A stretch of 64,000 bases of DNA from Streptomyces macrolidinus (GCF_023887685.1 NZ_JAMWMR010000012.1:62001-126000); one strand, 5' to 3'; positions 1 through 8,448 are shown, counted from the first letter of the stretch. A program made the numbers and translations. The notes: a model not told the origin generated them from the sequence alone.

Positions 1-1590
1 GACGAGTTCGCGGCGTCGGGGTTCGGGGAGGGTGCGCAGCACGTCCAGGGTCCGGGTGAGCACCCAGGCGGCGGTCACGTTGGTGTACGTGTTGTCGTCG
101 AGGCCGGGCTCGCGCGCGTCGGGGTAGGCGTCGTGGTACTCGTCGGGGCCGACCACGCCCCGGATGCGGTGCCGGGAGAGGTTCTCGTCCCAGGTCGCCG
201 AGTCCGCCCAGAAGCGGGCGATCTGCAGGAGCATCTCGGCCCCCTTGGTGTGCAGGAACTCGGCGTCGCCGCTGGCCTCGCTGTACTGCCACACGTTGTA
301 CGCCACGGCCGAGCCGACGTGCCGCTGGAGGCGGGAGTTGTCGGGCAGCCAGCGTCCGGAGCGGGGGTTGAGGTGCAGTTCCTGGGTCTCCTCGCGGCCG
401 TCGCTGCCGCTCTGCCAGGGGTAGAGCGCCCCGCGTCGGCCGATCGCGCGTGCCGCGGCGCGGGCGCGTTCCAGGCGCCGGTGGCGGTAGTGGAGCAGGG
501 CGCGGGAGACCTCGGGGAAGTGCAGGTTGAGGTAGGGCAGCACGAACAGTTCGTCCCAGAAGACATGGCCGCGGTAGGCCTCGCCGTGCAGTCCTCGGGC
601 GGGTACGCCCACGTCGAGGTCGGCGGTGTGCGGCGAGAGGGTCTGGAGCACATGGAAGAGGTGCAGCCGCAGGATGCGGCCCGCCTCCCCGGAGACGTCC
701 AGGCCGGTGCGGCGCCAGAGCTGGTCCCAGGCGGTGCGGTGGGGCACCAGGAGCGCGTCGAAGCCGGGCGCTTCGGCGACCCGGGCGATCGCGGCGCACA
801 GGGGGTCGCTGATCGCGGGGTCGCGGGAGGTGTGCAGGGCGACGACCTTGTCGACGGTGGCGGTCCGGCCCGCGGCCAGGTCGAGGCTCACCCGCTGGAC
901 GGCGCGCGGGTGCGGGTGCTCGCTGGTGACGGGCGCGTCGGCGGTCAGCCGGGAGGCCAGGCCGATCCGGATGTCGGAGGTACGGGTGCGGCAGCGCAGC
1001 CACACCGTGTCCGGGGCCGTGGTGCCGCTGTGGACGTGGACCAGATGGCGGCCCGCCAGGTCCCGGTAGCGGGCCACGCCGGTGTTGGCCACTCCCCCGT
1101 CGAGGGCGGCCTCGACCTCCAGGACGCCGTCGAAGCCCTCGGCCGTGAGCTCGGTGCGCAGGGCGGCGAGATGCGGGTCGGCCATGTGCGCGATGCGCAG
1201 TTGGCGTACGGACAGCGCCCGGCCCCCGCCGAGCCCGTAGCGCGTGCGGCGCTCCAGCATCCCTGAGGACAGATGCAGCACCTGCCGGTGGTCGAGCACG
1301 GCCTGGGTGTCCGGGGTGAGCCACTCCTGTCCGGCGAGGCGGAAGCGGAGCGGAAGCCAGTTCGGGAGGTTGACCATGTCCTCGTTCTCCACCTGGCGTC
1401 CGGCCACGCGTGAGGTGAGGCGGTTGTAGCAGCCGGCCACATAGGTGCCCGGGTGGTGCACGTCGTCGGCGGTGCACTCGGGCAGCGCCCCGCGGGTGGC
1501 CAGATAGCCGTTGCCCAGCACGCACAAGGATTCCCGCACGCGTTCGTCCAGGGGGTTGTAGCCCTCGTACTGCCAGGTCCAGACCGTCAC
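1..1590 (-). CDS. Glycoside hydrolase family 65 phosphorylase (C-terminus cut by window start)
   Basis: Reads as a GH65 protein (maltose, trehalose or kojibiose phosphorylase type), which splits a glucose disaccharide with phosphate to give glucose 1-phosphate. The N-terminal beta-sandwich is followed by the (alpha/alpha)6 barrel with GEAYRGHVFWDELF and the GPDEYH motif, whose Glu is the usual general acid of the family. GTG start at 1590 with GGAGG nine bases upstream. About 530 residues are visible and the remaining C-terminal part lies outside the window. It follows the USP gene by 69 nt on the same strand, so the two are probably co-transcribed from the promoter that carries the Dos-type boxes. 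Family assignment is firm; the substrate cannot be read from sequence. Confidence 0.85.
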   Translation of the reverse strand, partial: MTVWTWQYEGYNPLDERVRESLCVLGNGYLATRGALPECTADDVHHPGTYVAGCYNRLTSRVAGRQVENEDMVNLPNWLPLRFRLAGQEWLTPDTQAVLDHRQVLHLSSGMLERRTRYGLGGGRALSVRQLRIAHMADPHLAALRTELTAEGFDGVLEVEAALDGGVANTGVARYRDLAGRHLVHVHSGTTAPDTVWLRCRTRTSDIRIGLASRLTADAPVTSEHPHPRAVQRVSLDLAAGRTATVDKVVALHTSRDPAISDPLCAAIARVAEAPGFDALLVPHRTAWDQLWRRTGLDVSGEAGRILRLHLFHVLQTLSPHTADLDVGVPARGLHGEAYRGHVFWDELFVLPYLNLHFPEVSRALLHYRHRRLERARAAARAIGRRGALYPWQSGSDGREETQELHLNPRSGRWLPDNSRLQRHVGSAVAYNVWQYSEASGDAEFLHTKGAEMLLQIARFWADSATWDENLSRHRIRGVVGPDEYHDAYPDAREPGLDDNTYTNVTAAWVLTRTLDVLRTLPEPRRRELV

Positions 1591-1659
1591 TGAGGCGTTC
1601 CTCCCATGAGCAGTTCTCCGGGGCCGTCCGCGACGGCTCCGGCGCCTGCCGCACCATGG

Positions 1660-2535
1660 TCACTCCCCTTGGGGTACGACCGCGACCGGGCACTGCGCGT
1701 GATGCAGCAGCGTGTGGCCCACCCGGCCGAGCCGGAGGCCGAGGTGGCTGTGGACCGGCCGGGACCCGATGACGACGAGGTCGGCGGCGGCCGAGCGCTT
1801 CACCAGCACGGTACGGGTGGGCCCTTCGGCCGTGGCGGGGCGTACCCGGACCGTGGGGTGGTCCGTCATCGCCTGCCGGAGCAGGGCGTCGAGGTGGTCG
1901 GCCGCCTCCTGCTCGTGCCGGTGTGCCGCTTCCGCCGTGGACACGGCGAGATCGGTGCTCTCGTAGGCGGGGCGGTGCCAGGCCCGTACGACGTCGAGGA
2001 CGCACTTGCGTACCTCGGCCTCGCGGAAGGCGAAGCGCACCGCCTCGCCGCCGGTGTCGGGCTCCCCGGCGCCCAGCAGGATCCGATCGTGGTCACCGGC
2101 CAGGCCCGTCCGGTCGCCGCGCACGACGATCACGGGGCAGGGGGCGCGGGCGGCCACGGCCAGGCTCACCGAGCCGAGGAGCAGTCCGGTCAGTTCGCTG
2201 CGGCCCCGGGTGCCGGTCACCAGGGCGAAGGCGCGGCTGCCTTCGCGCAGGAGGGCGGTCACCGCTTCCTCGGGGAGGATGTCCGTGCTCAGCCGGACGG
2301 CGGGGTCGCGGCGGCGGGCGCGTTCCGCGGCGGAGGCGACGATCTTCTCCGCCATGTCCTTCTCGGTGGCGGGTTGCGGGTCGCTCGACGCGGTGGCGCC
2401 TTCGTAGCGTTCCCACAGGGAGGCGTGCACCAGCCGGAGCGGGAGACCGTGCCGGGCCGCCTCGTCCACCGCCCAGTCGACCGCCATGAGGCCGAAGCCC
2501 GATCCGTCGACACCCACGACCAGGGGCAGCTCCAT
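1660..2535 (-). CDS. Tandem universal stress protein
   Basis: 291 aa with two Usp domains (about 1-145 and 155-291). Usp domains bind ATP and modulate stress survival; mycobacterial Rv2623 is the best-known tandem member. The first domain has an intact nucleotide-loop motif (GTRGRSELTGLLLGSVS). The second reads GSRPVHSHLGLRLGRVG and lacks the small-residue pattern. I start at the ATG at 2535 (MELPLVVGVDGSG) because the family begins there; an upstream in-frame extension would be encoded by a tandem repeat. Head of a probable two-gene unit with the GH65 gene. Two Dos-type palindromes lie 136-170 nt upstream. Confidence 0.88.
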   Translation of the reverse strand: MELPLVVGVDGSGFGLMAVDWAVDEAARHGLPLRLVHASLWERYEGATASSDPQPATEKDMAEKIVASAAERARRRDPAVRLSTDILPEEAVTALLREGSRAFALVTGTRGRSELTGLLLGSVSLAVAARAPCPVIVVRGDRTGLAGDHDRILLGAGEPDTGGEAVRFAFREAEVRKCVLDVVRAWHRPAYESTDLAVSTAEAAHRHEQEAADHLDALLRQAMTDHPTVRVRPATAEGPTRTVLVKRSAAADLVVIGSRPVHSHLGLRLGRVGHTLLHHAQCPVAVVPQGE

Positions 2536-2571
2536 GCCGTCCACCGCCTTTCGCAGGGCGGGAAGTCGATC

Positions 2572-2647
2572 GGATCCGTCTTCACGGTCGTGATCCGTCT
2601 TCACGGTCGCGGTCCGTCTTCACCATCGTGGTCCGTCTTCACCGTCG
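2572..2647. repeat. Four tandem 19-bp repeats upstream of USP gene
   Basis: Copies at 2572-2590, 2591-2609, 2610-2628 and 2629-2647. All share the core TCCGTCTTCAC and end in TCG; copies differ at a few positions. They lie directly upstream of the USP start. A purely coding explanation (an N-terminal extension of the USP) is unlikely because other family members start at the MELPLVVG equivalent. Confidence 0.85.
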
Positions 2648-2670
2648 CATCCGTGGCGGGGTGGCAGGAG

Positions 2671-2704
2671 GGGCGGTTCGGCCCCTGGCGGGGACCTTCG
2701 GCCC
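2671..2704. promoter_or_regulatory. Two Dos-type palindromes (candidate response-regulator operators)
   Basis: GGGCGGTTCGGCCC (2671-2684) and GGGACCTTCGGCCC (2691-2704) match the window-wide consensus GGGCCGNNCGGCCC at 11 of 12 and about 9 of 12 defined positions. Their starts are 20 bp apart, about two helical turns, which is typical of paired sites for NarL/LuxR-type regulators. They lie in a divergent promoter region and could serve both the USP-GH65 unit and the plus-strand gene at 2930. Confidence 0.6.
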
Positions 2705-2929
2705 ATGCGGGGCGAGCGGTGCCCTACGGGAGCGTGGGGGTGGATCGGCTGGTGGTTCGGGCGTTCGCGTGGTGTGCTGGAGGTGACGGGAAGGACCCGG
2801 AACTGGCGCGGGGAAGCGGCCCACGGCCGCGCACCGCGCAATCGGGATCCGCGAGAAGCGGATGGGGCCCTTCCCGCCGTGCGGCGACGCGGGCTCGACA
2901 CCGCGTCCTCGTACGAAGGGACACGAGCG

Positions 2930-3388
2930 ATGGCGTCTGTCACGACCATGACCGCGGCTCTCCCGGCCGAGCACCGCGAGCGGCTGATGAGGATCGCCCG
3001 CGAGGTCTCCTTCGAGGCGGGCAGCCGCTTGTTCGAGGAGGGGTGGCGTGCCGACCGGTTCTGGATCGTACGGACCGGGACCGTGGCCCTGGACCTGCAT
3101 GTGCCCGGCCGCCGGGCCGCCGTCATCGACACCCTCGGGCATGACGAACTGGTCGGCTGGTCCTGGCACTTCAAGCCCTATGTGTGGCAACTCGGCGCCG
3201 AGGCCACGAGTCCGGTGCGGGCGTACGAGTTCGACGCGGTGGCCGTACGGGAGTTGTGCGCGCAGAACCCGGAGTTCGGCCGTGCGATCGCCCTGTGGGT
3301 GGGGGCCGTGGTGGCGCACCGGCTGCAGGCGGCCCGTACCCGGCTGCTCGACCTGTACGCCCCTTACGGCAGCGGTGACACGGCCTGA
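2930..3388 (+). CDS. Cyclic-nucleotide-binding-domain protein without DNA-binding domain
   Basis: 152 aa, a single CRP/FNR-like beta-roll (about 20-115) followed by a helix resembling the CRP dimerisation helix and ending LLDLYAPYGSGDTA. There is no helix-turn-helix, so it is not a CRP-type regulator by itself. The phosphate-binding cassette of true cAMP receptors (GE plus RxA) is not recognisable; GWSW and GAEATSPVRAYEF occupy that region. ATG at 2930, after a weak purine tract. A close paralogue sits at 18505, also followed by a CBS-BON gene. Role unknown; perhaps a signal-sensing partner of the CBS protein. Confidence 0.75.
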   Translation: MASVTTMTAALPAEHRERLMRIAREVSFEAGSRLFEEGWRADRFWIVRTGTVALDLHVPGRRAAVIDTLGHDELVGWSWHFKPYVWQLGAEATSPVRAYEFDAVAVRELCAQNPEFGRAIALWVGAVVAHRLQAARTRLLDLYAPYGSGDTA

Positions 3389-3457
3389 CCGTGTCCCGGC
3401 GCCGGCCCCCGCCGGTCGTCGTCCCGCCGTACGCCTTCGACCCCCGTGGAGGAGACC

Positions 3458-4111
3458 GTGCCCGGCACCCCGCACCTCGTGAGCGACGTGATGACGCGTA
3501 CCGCGGTCGCCGTCGGCCGTGACGCCCTGTTCAAGGACATCGTCCGGCTGATGGAGCAGTGGCAGGTCAGCGCCCTTCCGGTACTGGAGGGCGAGGGCCG
3601 GGTGGTCGGGGTCGTCTCCGAGGCCGATCTGCTGCCCAAGGAGGAGTTCCGCGACAGCGACCCGGACCGGCACACCCAGCTTCGGCGCATGTCGGACCTG
3701 GCGAAGGCCGGTGCGCTCACGGCGGGGGACCTGATGTCCGCACCCGCGATCACCGTCCACGCCCACAGCACCCTCGCCCAGGCCGCCCGCATCATGGCCC
3801 AGCGCAAGGTGAAACGGCTTCCGGTGGTCGACGACCAGGACATGCTGGAGGGCGTCGTCAGCCGCGCGGATCTGCTCAAGGTGTTCCTGCGGCCGGACAA
3901 GGAGATCGCGGACGAGGTGCGGCGCGAGATCGTGGACGTCCTCTTCCCCGCGCCCGTGGAGCCGGTCCACATCATCGTCACCGAGGGCGTCGTCACCCTC
4001 ACCGGCACGATCCGGGAGGCCGCCCTGATCCCGGTGACCATCCGCCTCGTACGGGGTGTGGAGGGCGTGGTGGACGTGGACTGCCATATCTCGCCGACCG
4101 GCGAAGGGTGA
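3458..4111 (+). CDS. CBS-pair plus BON domain protein
   Basis: 217 aa. Two CBS motifs (SDVMTRTAVAV near residue 8; GDLMSAPAITV near 90) form a Bateman module that usually binds adenine nucleotides. A C-terminal BON domain (about 165-215, ending VEGVVDVDCHI) may contact membranes or phospholipid. I chose GTG at 3458 because GGAGGAGACC precedes it; the GTG at 3446 overlaps that ribosome site. It is 69 nt downstream of the cyclic-nucleotide-domain gene, probably co-transcribed. One of four CBS-BON paralogues in the window. Confidence 0.85.
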   Translation: MPGTPHLVSDVMTRTAVAVGRDALFKDIVRLMEQWQVSALPVLEGEGRVVGVVSEADLLPKEEFRDSDPDRHTQLRRMSDLAKAGALTAGDLMSAPAITVHAHSTLAQAARIMAQRKVKRLPVVDDQDMLEGVVSRADLLKVFLRPDKEIADEVRREIVDVLFPAPVEPVHIIVTEGVVTLTGTIREAALIPVTIRLVRGVEGVVDVDCHISPTGEG

Positions 4112-4127
4112 ACCGCGCCGACAGGTG

Positions 4128-4718
4128 TCAGCCGGGCGTCCGGCGCCACCTCGGCTCGACCAGCTCCCACTCGTGGTCCCAGTCCGCCATGCGCTGCCGT
4201 TCCAGGCGCGCGCGGACCAGCCGCCCGCAGACCAGCACACCGCCCGCGGCGCTGAGCCCGACCAGCGCGCCGACCAGCCTCGCCTCGGTCCGGGTCTGCT
4301 CCGCGGTGGCCGGGCGGGGAACCATCTCGCCGGAACGGTCCGTCCACAGGGTGACCGGGGCACCCGCCTTCAGATCGGCGTCGACCCGGGTCACGGCCGT
4401 GCGCGGGGAGCCGTCCGGGGCCTTCCAGCGCACCTTCGCCCACGCACCGCCGTCGGTGTGGACGGCCCCCGCCTGTGCGGAGGCCGTCGCGTCCTGGGTG
4501 AGCGCGGCCGTCACCCGGTGCGTCCCGGCGCGGCGGGCGGCCAGCCCGTGTTCCACCGCCACCGTCGTCGCGAGGCCACCGAGCACCCCGGTCAGGAGAG
4601 CGACGAGCCAGGTGGTGAGGATGATCCATCCCTCCACACGGTCACTGCGGCGCTTCAGCGGATTGGCTCGCCACCGCCACAGCCGTATCGCCCCCGTCCT
4701 CCGAGGTGTCGTCCTCAT
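4128..4718 (-). CDS. Rv1733c-like two-TM membrane protein
   Basis: 196 aa. A basic N-terminus is followed by a transmembrane helix near residues 30-55 (WIILTTWLVALLTGVLGG), an extracytoplasmic middle section, and a second helix near 145-165 (ARLVGALVGLSAAGGVLVCG) before a basic, Trp-rich tail ending WELVEPRWRRTPG. This layout matches the Rv1733c family, whose founding member is a DosR-regulon membrane antigen of unknown function. It starts 6 nt after the stop of the upstream CBS-BON gene, so the two form an operon. Confidence 0.75.
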   Translation of the reverse strand: MRTTPRRTGAIRLWRWRANPLKRRSDRVEGWIILTTWLVALLTGVLGGLATTVAVEHGLAARRAGTHRVTAALTQDATASAQAGAVHTDGGAWAKVRWKAPDGSPRTAVTRVDADLKAGAPVTLWTDRSGEMVPRPATAEQTRTEARLVGALVGLSAAGGVLVCGRLVRARLERQRMADWDHEWELVEPRWRRTPG

Positions 4719-4724
4719 CGGTCG

Positions 4725-5447
4725 TCACCTTTCCTCGAGGTCGGGATCGAGGTCCGGGCGGCGGGGCGGTCCCATGAGCGCGCAGTCCACGTCCACCACG
4801 CCCTCGACGCCTCGCACCAGGCGGGTGACGACGGGCACGAGGGAGGTGTCCCGGACCCGACCGGTGAGCTTCACGACGCCGTCGCGCACCTCCACCCGGA
4901 CCGGCTCCAGCGGGGCGGGGACGAGGGAGGCGACGATGTCGTACCGGATCTCCTCGGCGATGTCCTCGTCGTCCCGCAGGAACACCTTGAGCAGGTCGAC
5001 GCGGCTGACGATGCCCAGCAGCGCGTCGTCGTCGCCGACGACGGGCAGCCGCTTGACCTGGGCGCGGGCCATGGTGCGGGCGGCCTGGGCCACGGTCGCG
5101 TCGGCACGGACGGTGACGGCCGGCGCGCTCATCAACTCCCCGGCGGTCACGGCGTCGGCCTTGGCGAGGTGGGCGAGGCGCTCCAGATACTCGGCGGTGA
5201 GGCGCTCGGTCGAGCGGACCCGGGTCCGGGGCAGATCGGCGTCCTCGATGTCGCGGAACTCCTCCTTGCGGAGCAGGTCGGCCTCGGAGACGACCCCGAC
5301 GACCCGGTTGTCCTCCGCCAGGACGGGCACGGCACTGACCTTCCGCTGCCGCATGGCCCTGACGATGTCCTTGAACGTCGCGGTGCGGCGGAGCGCGACG
5401 ACCTCACTGGTCATGACATCGCCGACGAGGTGGGGGGTGCGCTGCAT
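4725..5447 (-). CDS. CBS-pair plus BON domain protein
   Basis: 240 aa. Same architecture as the protein at 3458: CBS1 (GDVMTSEVVAL), a longer charged linker (about 70-105), CBS2 (GELMSAPAVTV) and a BON domain (EPVRVEVRDGVVKLTGRV). Bateman modules sense adenylate nucleotides; the partner is unknown. ATG at 5447 (MQRTPHLVGDVMT) with GGAGG upstream. First gene of a two-gene unit with the Rv1733c-like gene. A Dos-type box at 5542-5555 lies about 95 bp upstream. Confidence 0.85.
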   Translation of the reverse strand: MQRTPHLVGDVMTSEVVALRRTATFKDIVRAMRQRKVSAVPVLAEDNRVVGVVSEADLLRKEEFRDIEDADLPRTRVRSTERLTAEYLERLAHLAKADAVTAGELMSAPAVTVRADATVAQAARTMARAQVKRLPVVGDDDALLGIVSRVDLLKVFLRDDEDIAEEIRYDIVASLVPAPLEPVRVEVRDGVVKLTGRVRDTSLVPVVTRLVRGVEGVVDVDCALMGPPRRPDLDPDLEER

Positions 5448-5541
5448 GGTGTGTCCTCCGGTGGGGCTCAGAGGGGGACAGGTGCGGTGTGGAACGGGTG
5501 CTCAGGAAGCCAGCGTGGGGGCATCGGCCGGGCGGAAGCTT

Positions 5542-5555
5542 GGGCCGAGTGGCCC
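5542..5555. promoter_or_regulatory. Dos-type palindrome upstream of CBS-BON operon
   Basis: GGGCCGAGTGGCCC, preceded by TT, matches GGGCCGNNCGGCCC at 11 of 12 defined positions. It lies in the 186-nt gap between the USP stop (5634) and the CBS-BON start (5447), placed to control the minus-strand CBS-BON gene. Confidence 0.55.
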
Positions 5556-5633
5556 CGCCTCGCGTTCCGACCGGCTCTCGTTCGAACAGGCCGCGTCCGG
5601 CAAGCGTAGCCCCGCTGCCCCCGGGGTCGCAGG

Positions 5634-6443
5634 TCACTCGTGCGGGACCACCACGACCGGCGCCACCGCGTGGCGCAGGACCGCGTGCGTCACGGGGCCG
5701 ATGTGCGGGCCGACCGGCGCCGGGCGCCTTCTGCGGCCCACGACGACGAGTGAGGCGTCGTGGGAGGCGTCCGCCAGATGCGAGCCCGCCGTGCCGATCA
5801 CACACTGTTCGATGACCTCGACGTCGGGGAACTTCTCCCGCCAGACGCGCAGGGCGGTGACGGTGACCCGGTCCGCCGGGTGCCTGCGGCCCTGGACGAC
5901 GCGCAGGGGAACGGCCCGGCGGGAGGCCGCGTCGAACGCGAACCGGAGGACCGCGTCGTGCGGATCGCGCAGGTCGAGCCCGACGACGACGTCGTCGTGC
6001 GGTGCGGCGGCGTCGAGCGGATCGGCCATGTGCTCGTCCGTGGCGGCGAATCCGGCGCGTACGAGGACGACGGGGTGCTGGGCGCGGGCCACCACGGCGC
6101 GGGCCACGGAACCGAGCAGCAGCCCGGCCGCCCGGCCCGGCCCGCGTGTGCCGAGCACCATCAGCCGGGCCTCGTCCGCGACGGCCGACAGGGCCGAGGC
6201 GGCCGGTCCGGGGACCTGGTGGACGGCGACCGGGAGGCCGGGGTGACGATCCATCAGCGAGTCCCGGACGTCGAGCAGCATGTGTGCGGGCCGGGGGACC
6301 GACTCGTGGTCGTACGGGGGTTGGTCCCCGGCGTGCACGATTCTCAACTCCGCTCGGCTGAGCAGCGCTTCACGAGCGGCCCAGTCGACCGCGGCGAGGC
6401 TCTCGGGCGAACCGTCCAGACCGACGGCGACGGCAGGGGACAT
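5634..6443 (-). CDS. Tandem universal stress protein
   Basis: 269 aa with two Usp domains. The N-terminal one (MSPAVAVGLDGSPESLAAVDW) carries an intact nucleotide loop, GTRGPGRAAGLLLGSVA. The C-terminal one ends VVVGRRRRPAPVGPHIG and has lost most of the glycine pattern, like the other tandem USPs in the window except the one at 45708. The ATG at 6443 has AAGGAGG seven bases upstream and matches the family start. A Dos-type box lies about 80 bp upstream. Confidence 0.87.
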   Translation of the reverse strand: MSPAVAVGLDGSPESLAAVDWAAREALLSRAELRIVHAGDQPPYDHESVPRPAHMLLDVRDSLMDRHPGLPVAVHQVPGPAASALSAVADEARLMVLGTRGPGRAAGLLLGSVARAVVARAQHPVVLVRAGFAATDEHMADPLDAAAPHDDVVVGLDLRDPHDAVLRFAFDAASRRAVPLRVVQGRRHPADRVTVTALRVWREKFPDVEVIEQCVIGTAGSHLADASHDASLVVVGRRRRPAPVGPHIGPVTHAVLRHAVAPVVVVPHE

Positions 6444-6521
6444 GAGCGGGCCTCCTTCGATGACACCCTCACTGTGCTGTTCCGGGGGCGGTGACAGCAG
6501 GGCCCGCAGGTCCCGATGTGC

Positions 6522-6535
6522 GGCCGATCGGCCCT
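6522..6535. promoter_or_regulatory. Dos-type palindrome between USP and lipoprotein genes
   Basis: CGGCCGATCGGCCC matches the 14-bp consensus at 11 of 12 defined positions. It lies in a 236-nt divergent gap, so it could act on the minus-strand USP gene (start 6443), the plus-strand lipoprotein gene (start 6680), or both. Confidence 0.55.
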
Positions 6536-6679
6536 GGGCCGGGCGTACGACGGCCGCGCGCCCTCCTGTCGAGGACCGCTCGAACCACCTCCCGAGAGTG
6601 ACGGCGGTCGAGTCGCGGGGTGGCGGCACAGCACCGACGATTGGTCTCGAACGTGCCCCTGCCCGAAGGAAGAGAGCCC

Positions 6680-7360
6680 ATGCCCTGCCGTTCCTCGGTC
6701 CGCACTCCCCCACCGAGCCCTGGGGCCTGCACGGAGTTGCCCGCCCGCGTCGCGACGCCCGGCACGGCACCTCGCCGTACAGGCCCTGGCGCTCCGCTGT
6801 CGGCCGCTGTGGTCTGCACTCTTGCGGCCGTTGTGCTGACCGGGTGCGCCCATGGCGGTCAAGCCCCTTCGCCCACCGAGCGGCCCACTCCCCCGAACAC
6901 GGCATCGTTCACCGGGGAAGTGCCTTCCGCCCTGGCCTCCTCCGCGTCCGCCGCGATCTCCTCCGCGAAGGCGAGAGCCTCTTCCGCCGAGGCCCGCGCC
7001 TCGGAGTTCGAGGCGTCGGTGTCCGCCCAGTCGGCCCACGCCGCCGCAGCCGCCAAGAAGGAACTCTCGCATGTGCACGGCGGGGGGAACGCGCACGCCG
7101 ACGTCAGCATGAAGGGGCTGCCCAAGTCCCAGACCGGGGGCGTGCTCGCCGTGCTGGTCACCATCATGAACAAGACCCACCACAAGGCCAGTTACGCCGT
7201 GCAGATCGACTTCGAGAACGCGGACGGCCGGGTGCTGGAGACGCAGTTCGTCGGTGCGGAGAACCTCGCGCCCGGCCACAAGGCGCAGCCCGTCGCGTTC
7301 ACCCGCCAACCCGCCGAACCGCCGCTGACGCCCCGTCTCGTCAAGGCCCAACGCTACTGA
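6680..7360 (+). CDS. Predicted lipoprotein with alanine-rich helical stretch
   Basis: 226 aa. A long N-region leads to a hydrophobic segment (PLSAAVVCTLAAVVLTGC) with a lipobox LTGC, so export and lipidation at about Cys55 are predicted. Residues about 75-125 are Ala/Ser/Glu-rich and probably helical. The C-terminal ~90 residues form a small beta-rich domain (VLVTIMNKTHHKASYAVQIDF) resembling the extracellular interaction modules seen in many Streptomyces lipoproteins. ATG at 6680 with GAAGGAAGAG upstream. Function unknown. Confidence 0.72.
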   Translation: MPCRSSVRTPPPSPGACTELPARVATPGTAPRRTGPGAPLSAAVVCTLAAVVLTGCAHGGQAPSPTERPTPPNTASFTGEVPSALASSASAAISSAKARASSAEARASEFEASVSAQSAHAAAAAKKELSHVHGGGNAHADVSMKGLPKSQTGGVLAVLVTIMNKTHHKASYAVQIDFENADGRVLETQFVGAENLAPGHKAQPVAFTRQPAEPPLTPRLVKAQRY

Positions 7361-7526
7361 TCCGGCGGGCCGCCGGGCGTCCCGCGGCCACATCACCCGG
7401 ACGGGTTCGTGAGGTCGCGGCGCGAGGGGAGCCGGGCAAGGCTGGATCCGCGCCTGTGTCTGTCGGCGCAGCGCGGCCGGCACAGCGGTGTGCGGCGAGG
7501 GCCGCACGGTTCAGGAAGGTGACGGC

Positions 7527-7961
7527 ATGACAGAGACGCCAGGCAGGGCGCGACCGGGACCGGCGCCCGCCGACCCCGGTCGGGTGCACGGGGTGTACCG
7601 GTTCGCCGGGTTCATGCTGGAGTTGAGCGGTGTGCTCAGCCTCCTCCAGGGCGTCTCCGCCGTCGCACGCGACACCCTGTACGGCGGGACACCCCCGTAC
7701 GAGTACCGCTTCGACCTGACGGCCTGGGGCTGGATCCATCTCGTGGTCGGTGTCGCGCTGATCGTCGCGGGGCTCGGCGTCCTGACCGGCAAGGCATGGG
7801 GCCGGGGTGCCGGTGTGGCCGCGGCGGCGGTGAGCCTGATCACCCAGTTCATGTTCATCCCGCACTATCCACTGTGGTCGATCAGCGTGATGGCCCTGGA
7901 CCTCATCACCATCTGGGTCCTGAGCAGGTTCCCTCCCGACTTCGATCTGGGGCGGCGCTGA
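7527..7961 (+). CDS. Four-TM small membrane protein (DUF7144-like)
   Basis: 144 aa. After a Pro-rich cytoplasmic N-terminus, four hydrophobic segments are visible at about 25-45, 70-92, 97-115 and 118-135, with WGWIHLVVGVALIVAGL typical of the DUF7144 family of actinobacterial membrane proteins. ATG at 7527, preceded by AGGAAGG. No enzymatic residues stand out. Function unknown; the family often appears near stress genes. Confidence 0.72.
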   Translation: MTETPGRARPGPAPADPGRVHGVYRFAGFMLELSGVLSLLQGVSAVARDTLYGGTPPYEYRFDLTAWGWIHLVVGVALIVAGLGVLTGKAWGRGAGVAAAAVSLITQFMFIPHYPLWSISVMALDLITIWVLSRFPPDFDLGRR

Positions 7962-7985
7962 TCCCGGTCGCTGCCCGCGCGCGAC

Positions 7986-8426
7986 TCAGGAGGGCAGATC
8001 CACCCCGTACAGGGTTCGCCCGCCCACGAGTTGACGACCCGTCACCAACTCGGGCCGGATGCGTACGAAGACCTCCTGCGGTGAGGGCGCCCAGGACTGC
8101 GGGCCGGTCCGGGCCAGTCGCTCGCAGGCGGCCGGGTCGGTCACCACCGCGGCGGCACCCGTGACGACCACGCTCCAGCCGGACTGCGCGCCCGCATCGA
8201 TCTCGTCCGCCTCGAAGGCGACCACCGAACCGTCGATCGCGCGCACCAGCTCCGAGCGCGCCGAGATGCGCACCACCACCGAACCGTCGTCGTCCAGACG
8301 GAAGTTCAGCGGCACGACCGCGGGCAGGGCCTGACGGGTGTGGACGATACGGCCGACGGGGACCTTCGCCAACAGGCGCAGGCACTCGGCGCGTTCGAGT
8401 TCGCGGAATCCGTCGTTCGGGTACAT
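7986..8426 (-). CDS. Pyridoxamine 5'-phosphate oxidase-like split-barrel flavoprotein
   Basis: 146 aa, a FMN/F420-binding split-barrel fold. ECLRLLAKVPVGRIVHTRQALPAVVPLNF and SGWSVVVTGAAAVV are characteristic of this actinobacterial PNPOx-like family, and VFVRIRPELVTGRQL near the C-terminus matches the paralogue at 16955. Enzymatic reaction unknown; DosR-regulon relatives exist in mycobacteria. ATG at 8426, 22 nt after the alcohol dehydrogenase stop, so it is the second gene of that operon. Confidence 0.83.
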   Translation of the reverse strand: MYPNDGFRELERAECLRLLAKVPVGRIVHTRQALPAVVPLNFRLDDDGSVVVRISARSELVRAIDGSVVAFEADEIDAGAQSGWSVVVTGAAAVVTDPAACERLARTGPQSWAPSPQEVFVRIRPELVTGRQLVGGRTLYGVDLPS

Positions 8427-8448
8427 GTGCCAGTCCGTCTTCCGTCGG

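Larger units (their letters stand above)
2536..2929. other. 394-nt divergent control region with tandem repeats and two palindromes
   Basis: No gene is supported here. It separates the minus-strand USP gene from the plus-strand cyclic-nucleotide-domain gene. It holds four 19-bp tandem repeats (2572-2647) and two Dos-type boxes (2671-2684 and 2691-2704). The rest (2705-2929) shows only a weak open frame without a start site that fits the family of the next gene. Confidence 0.7.
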
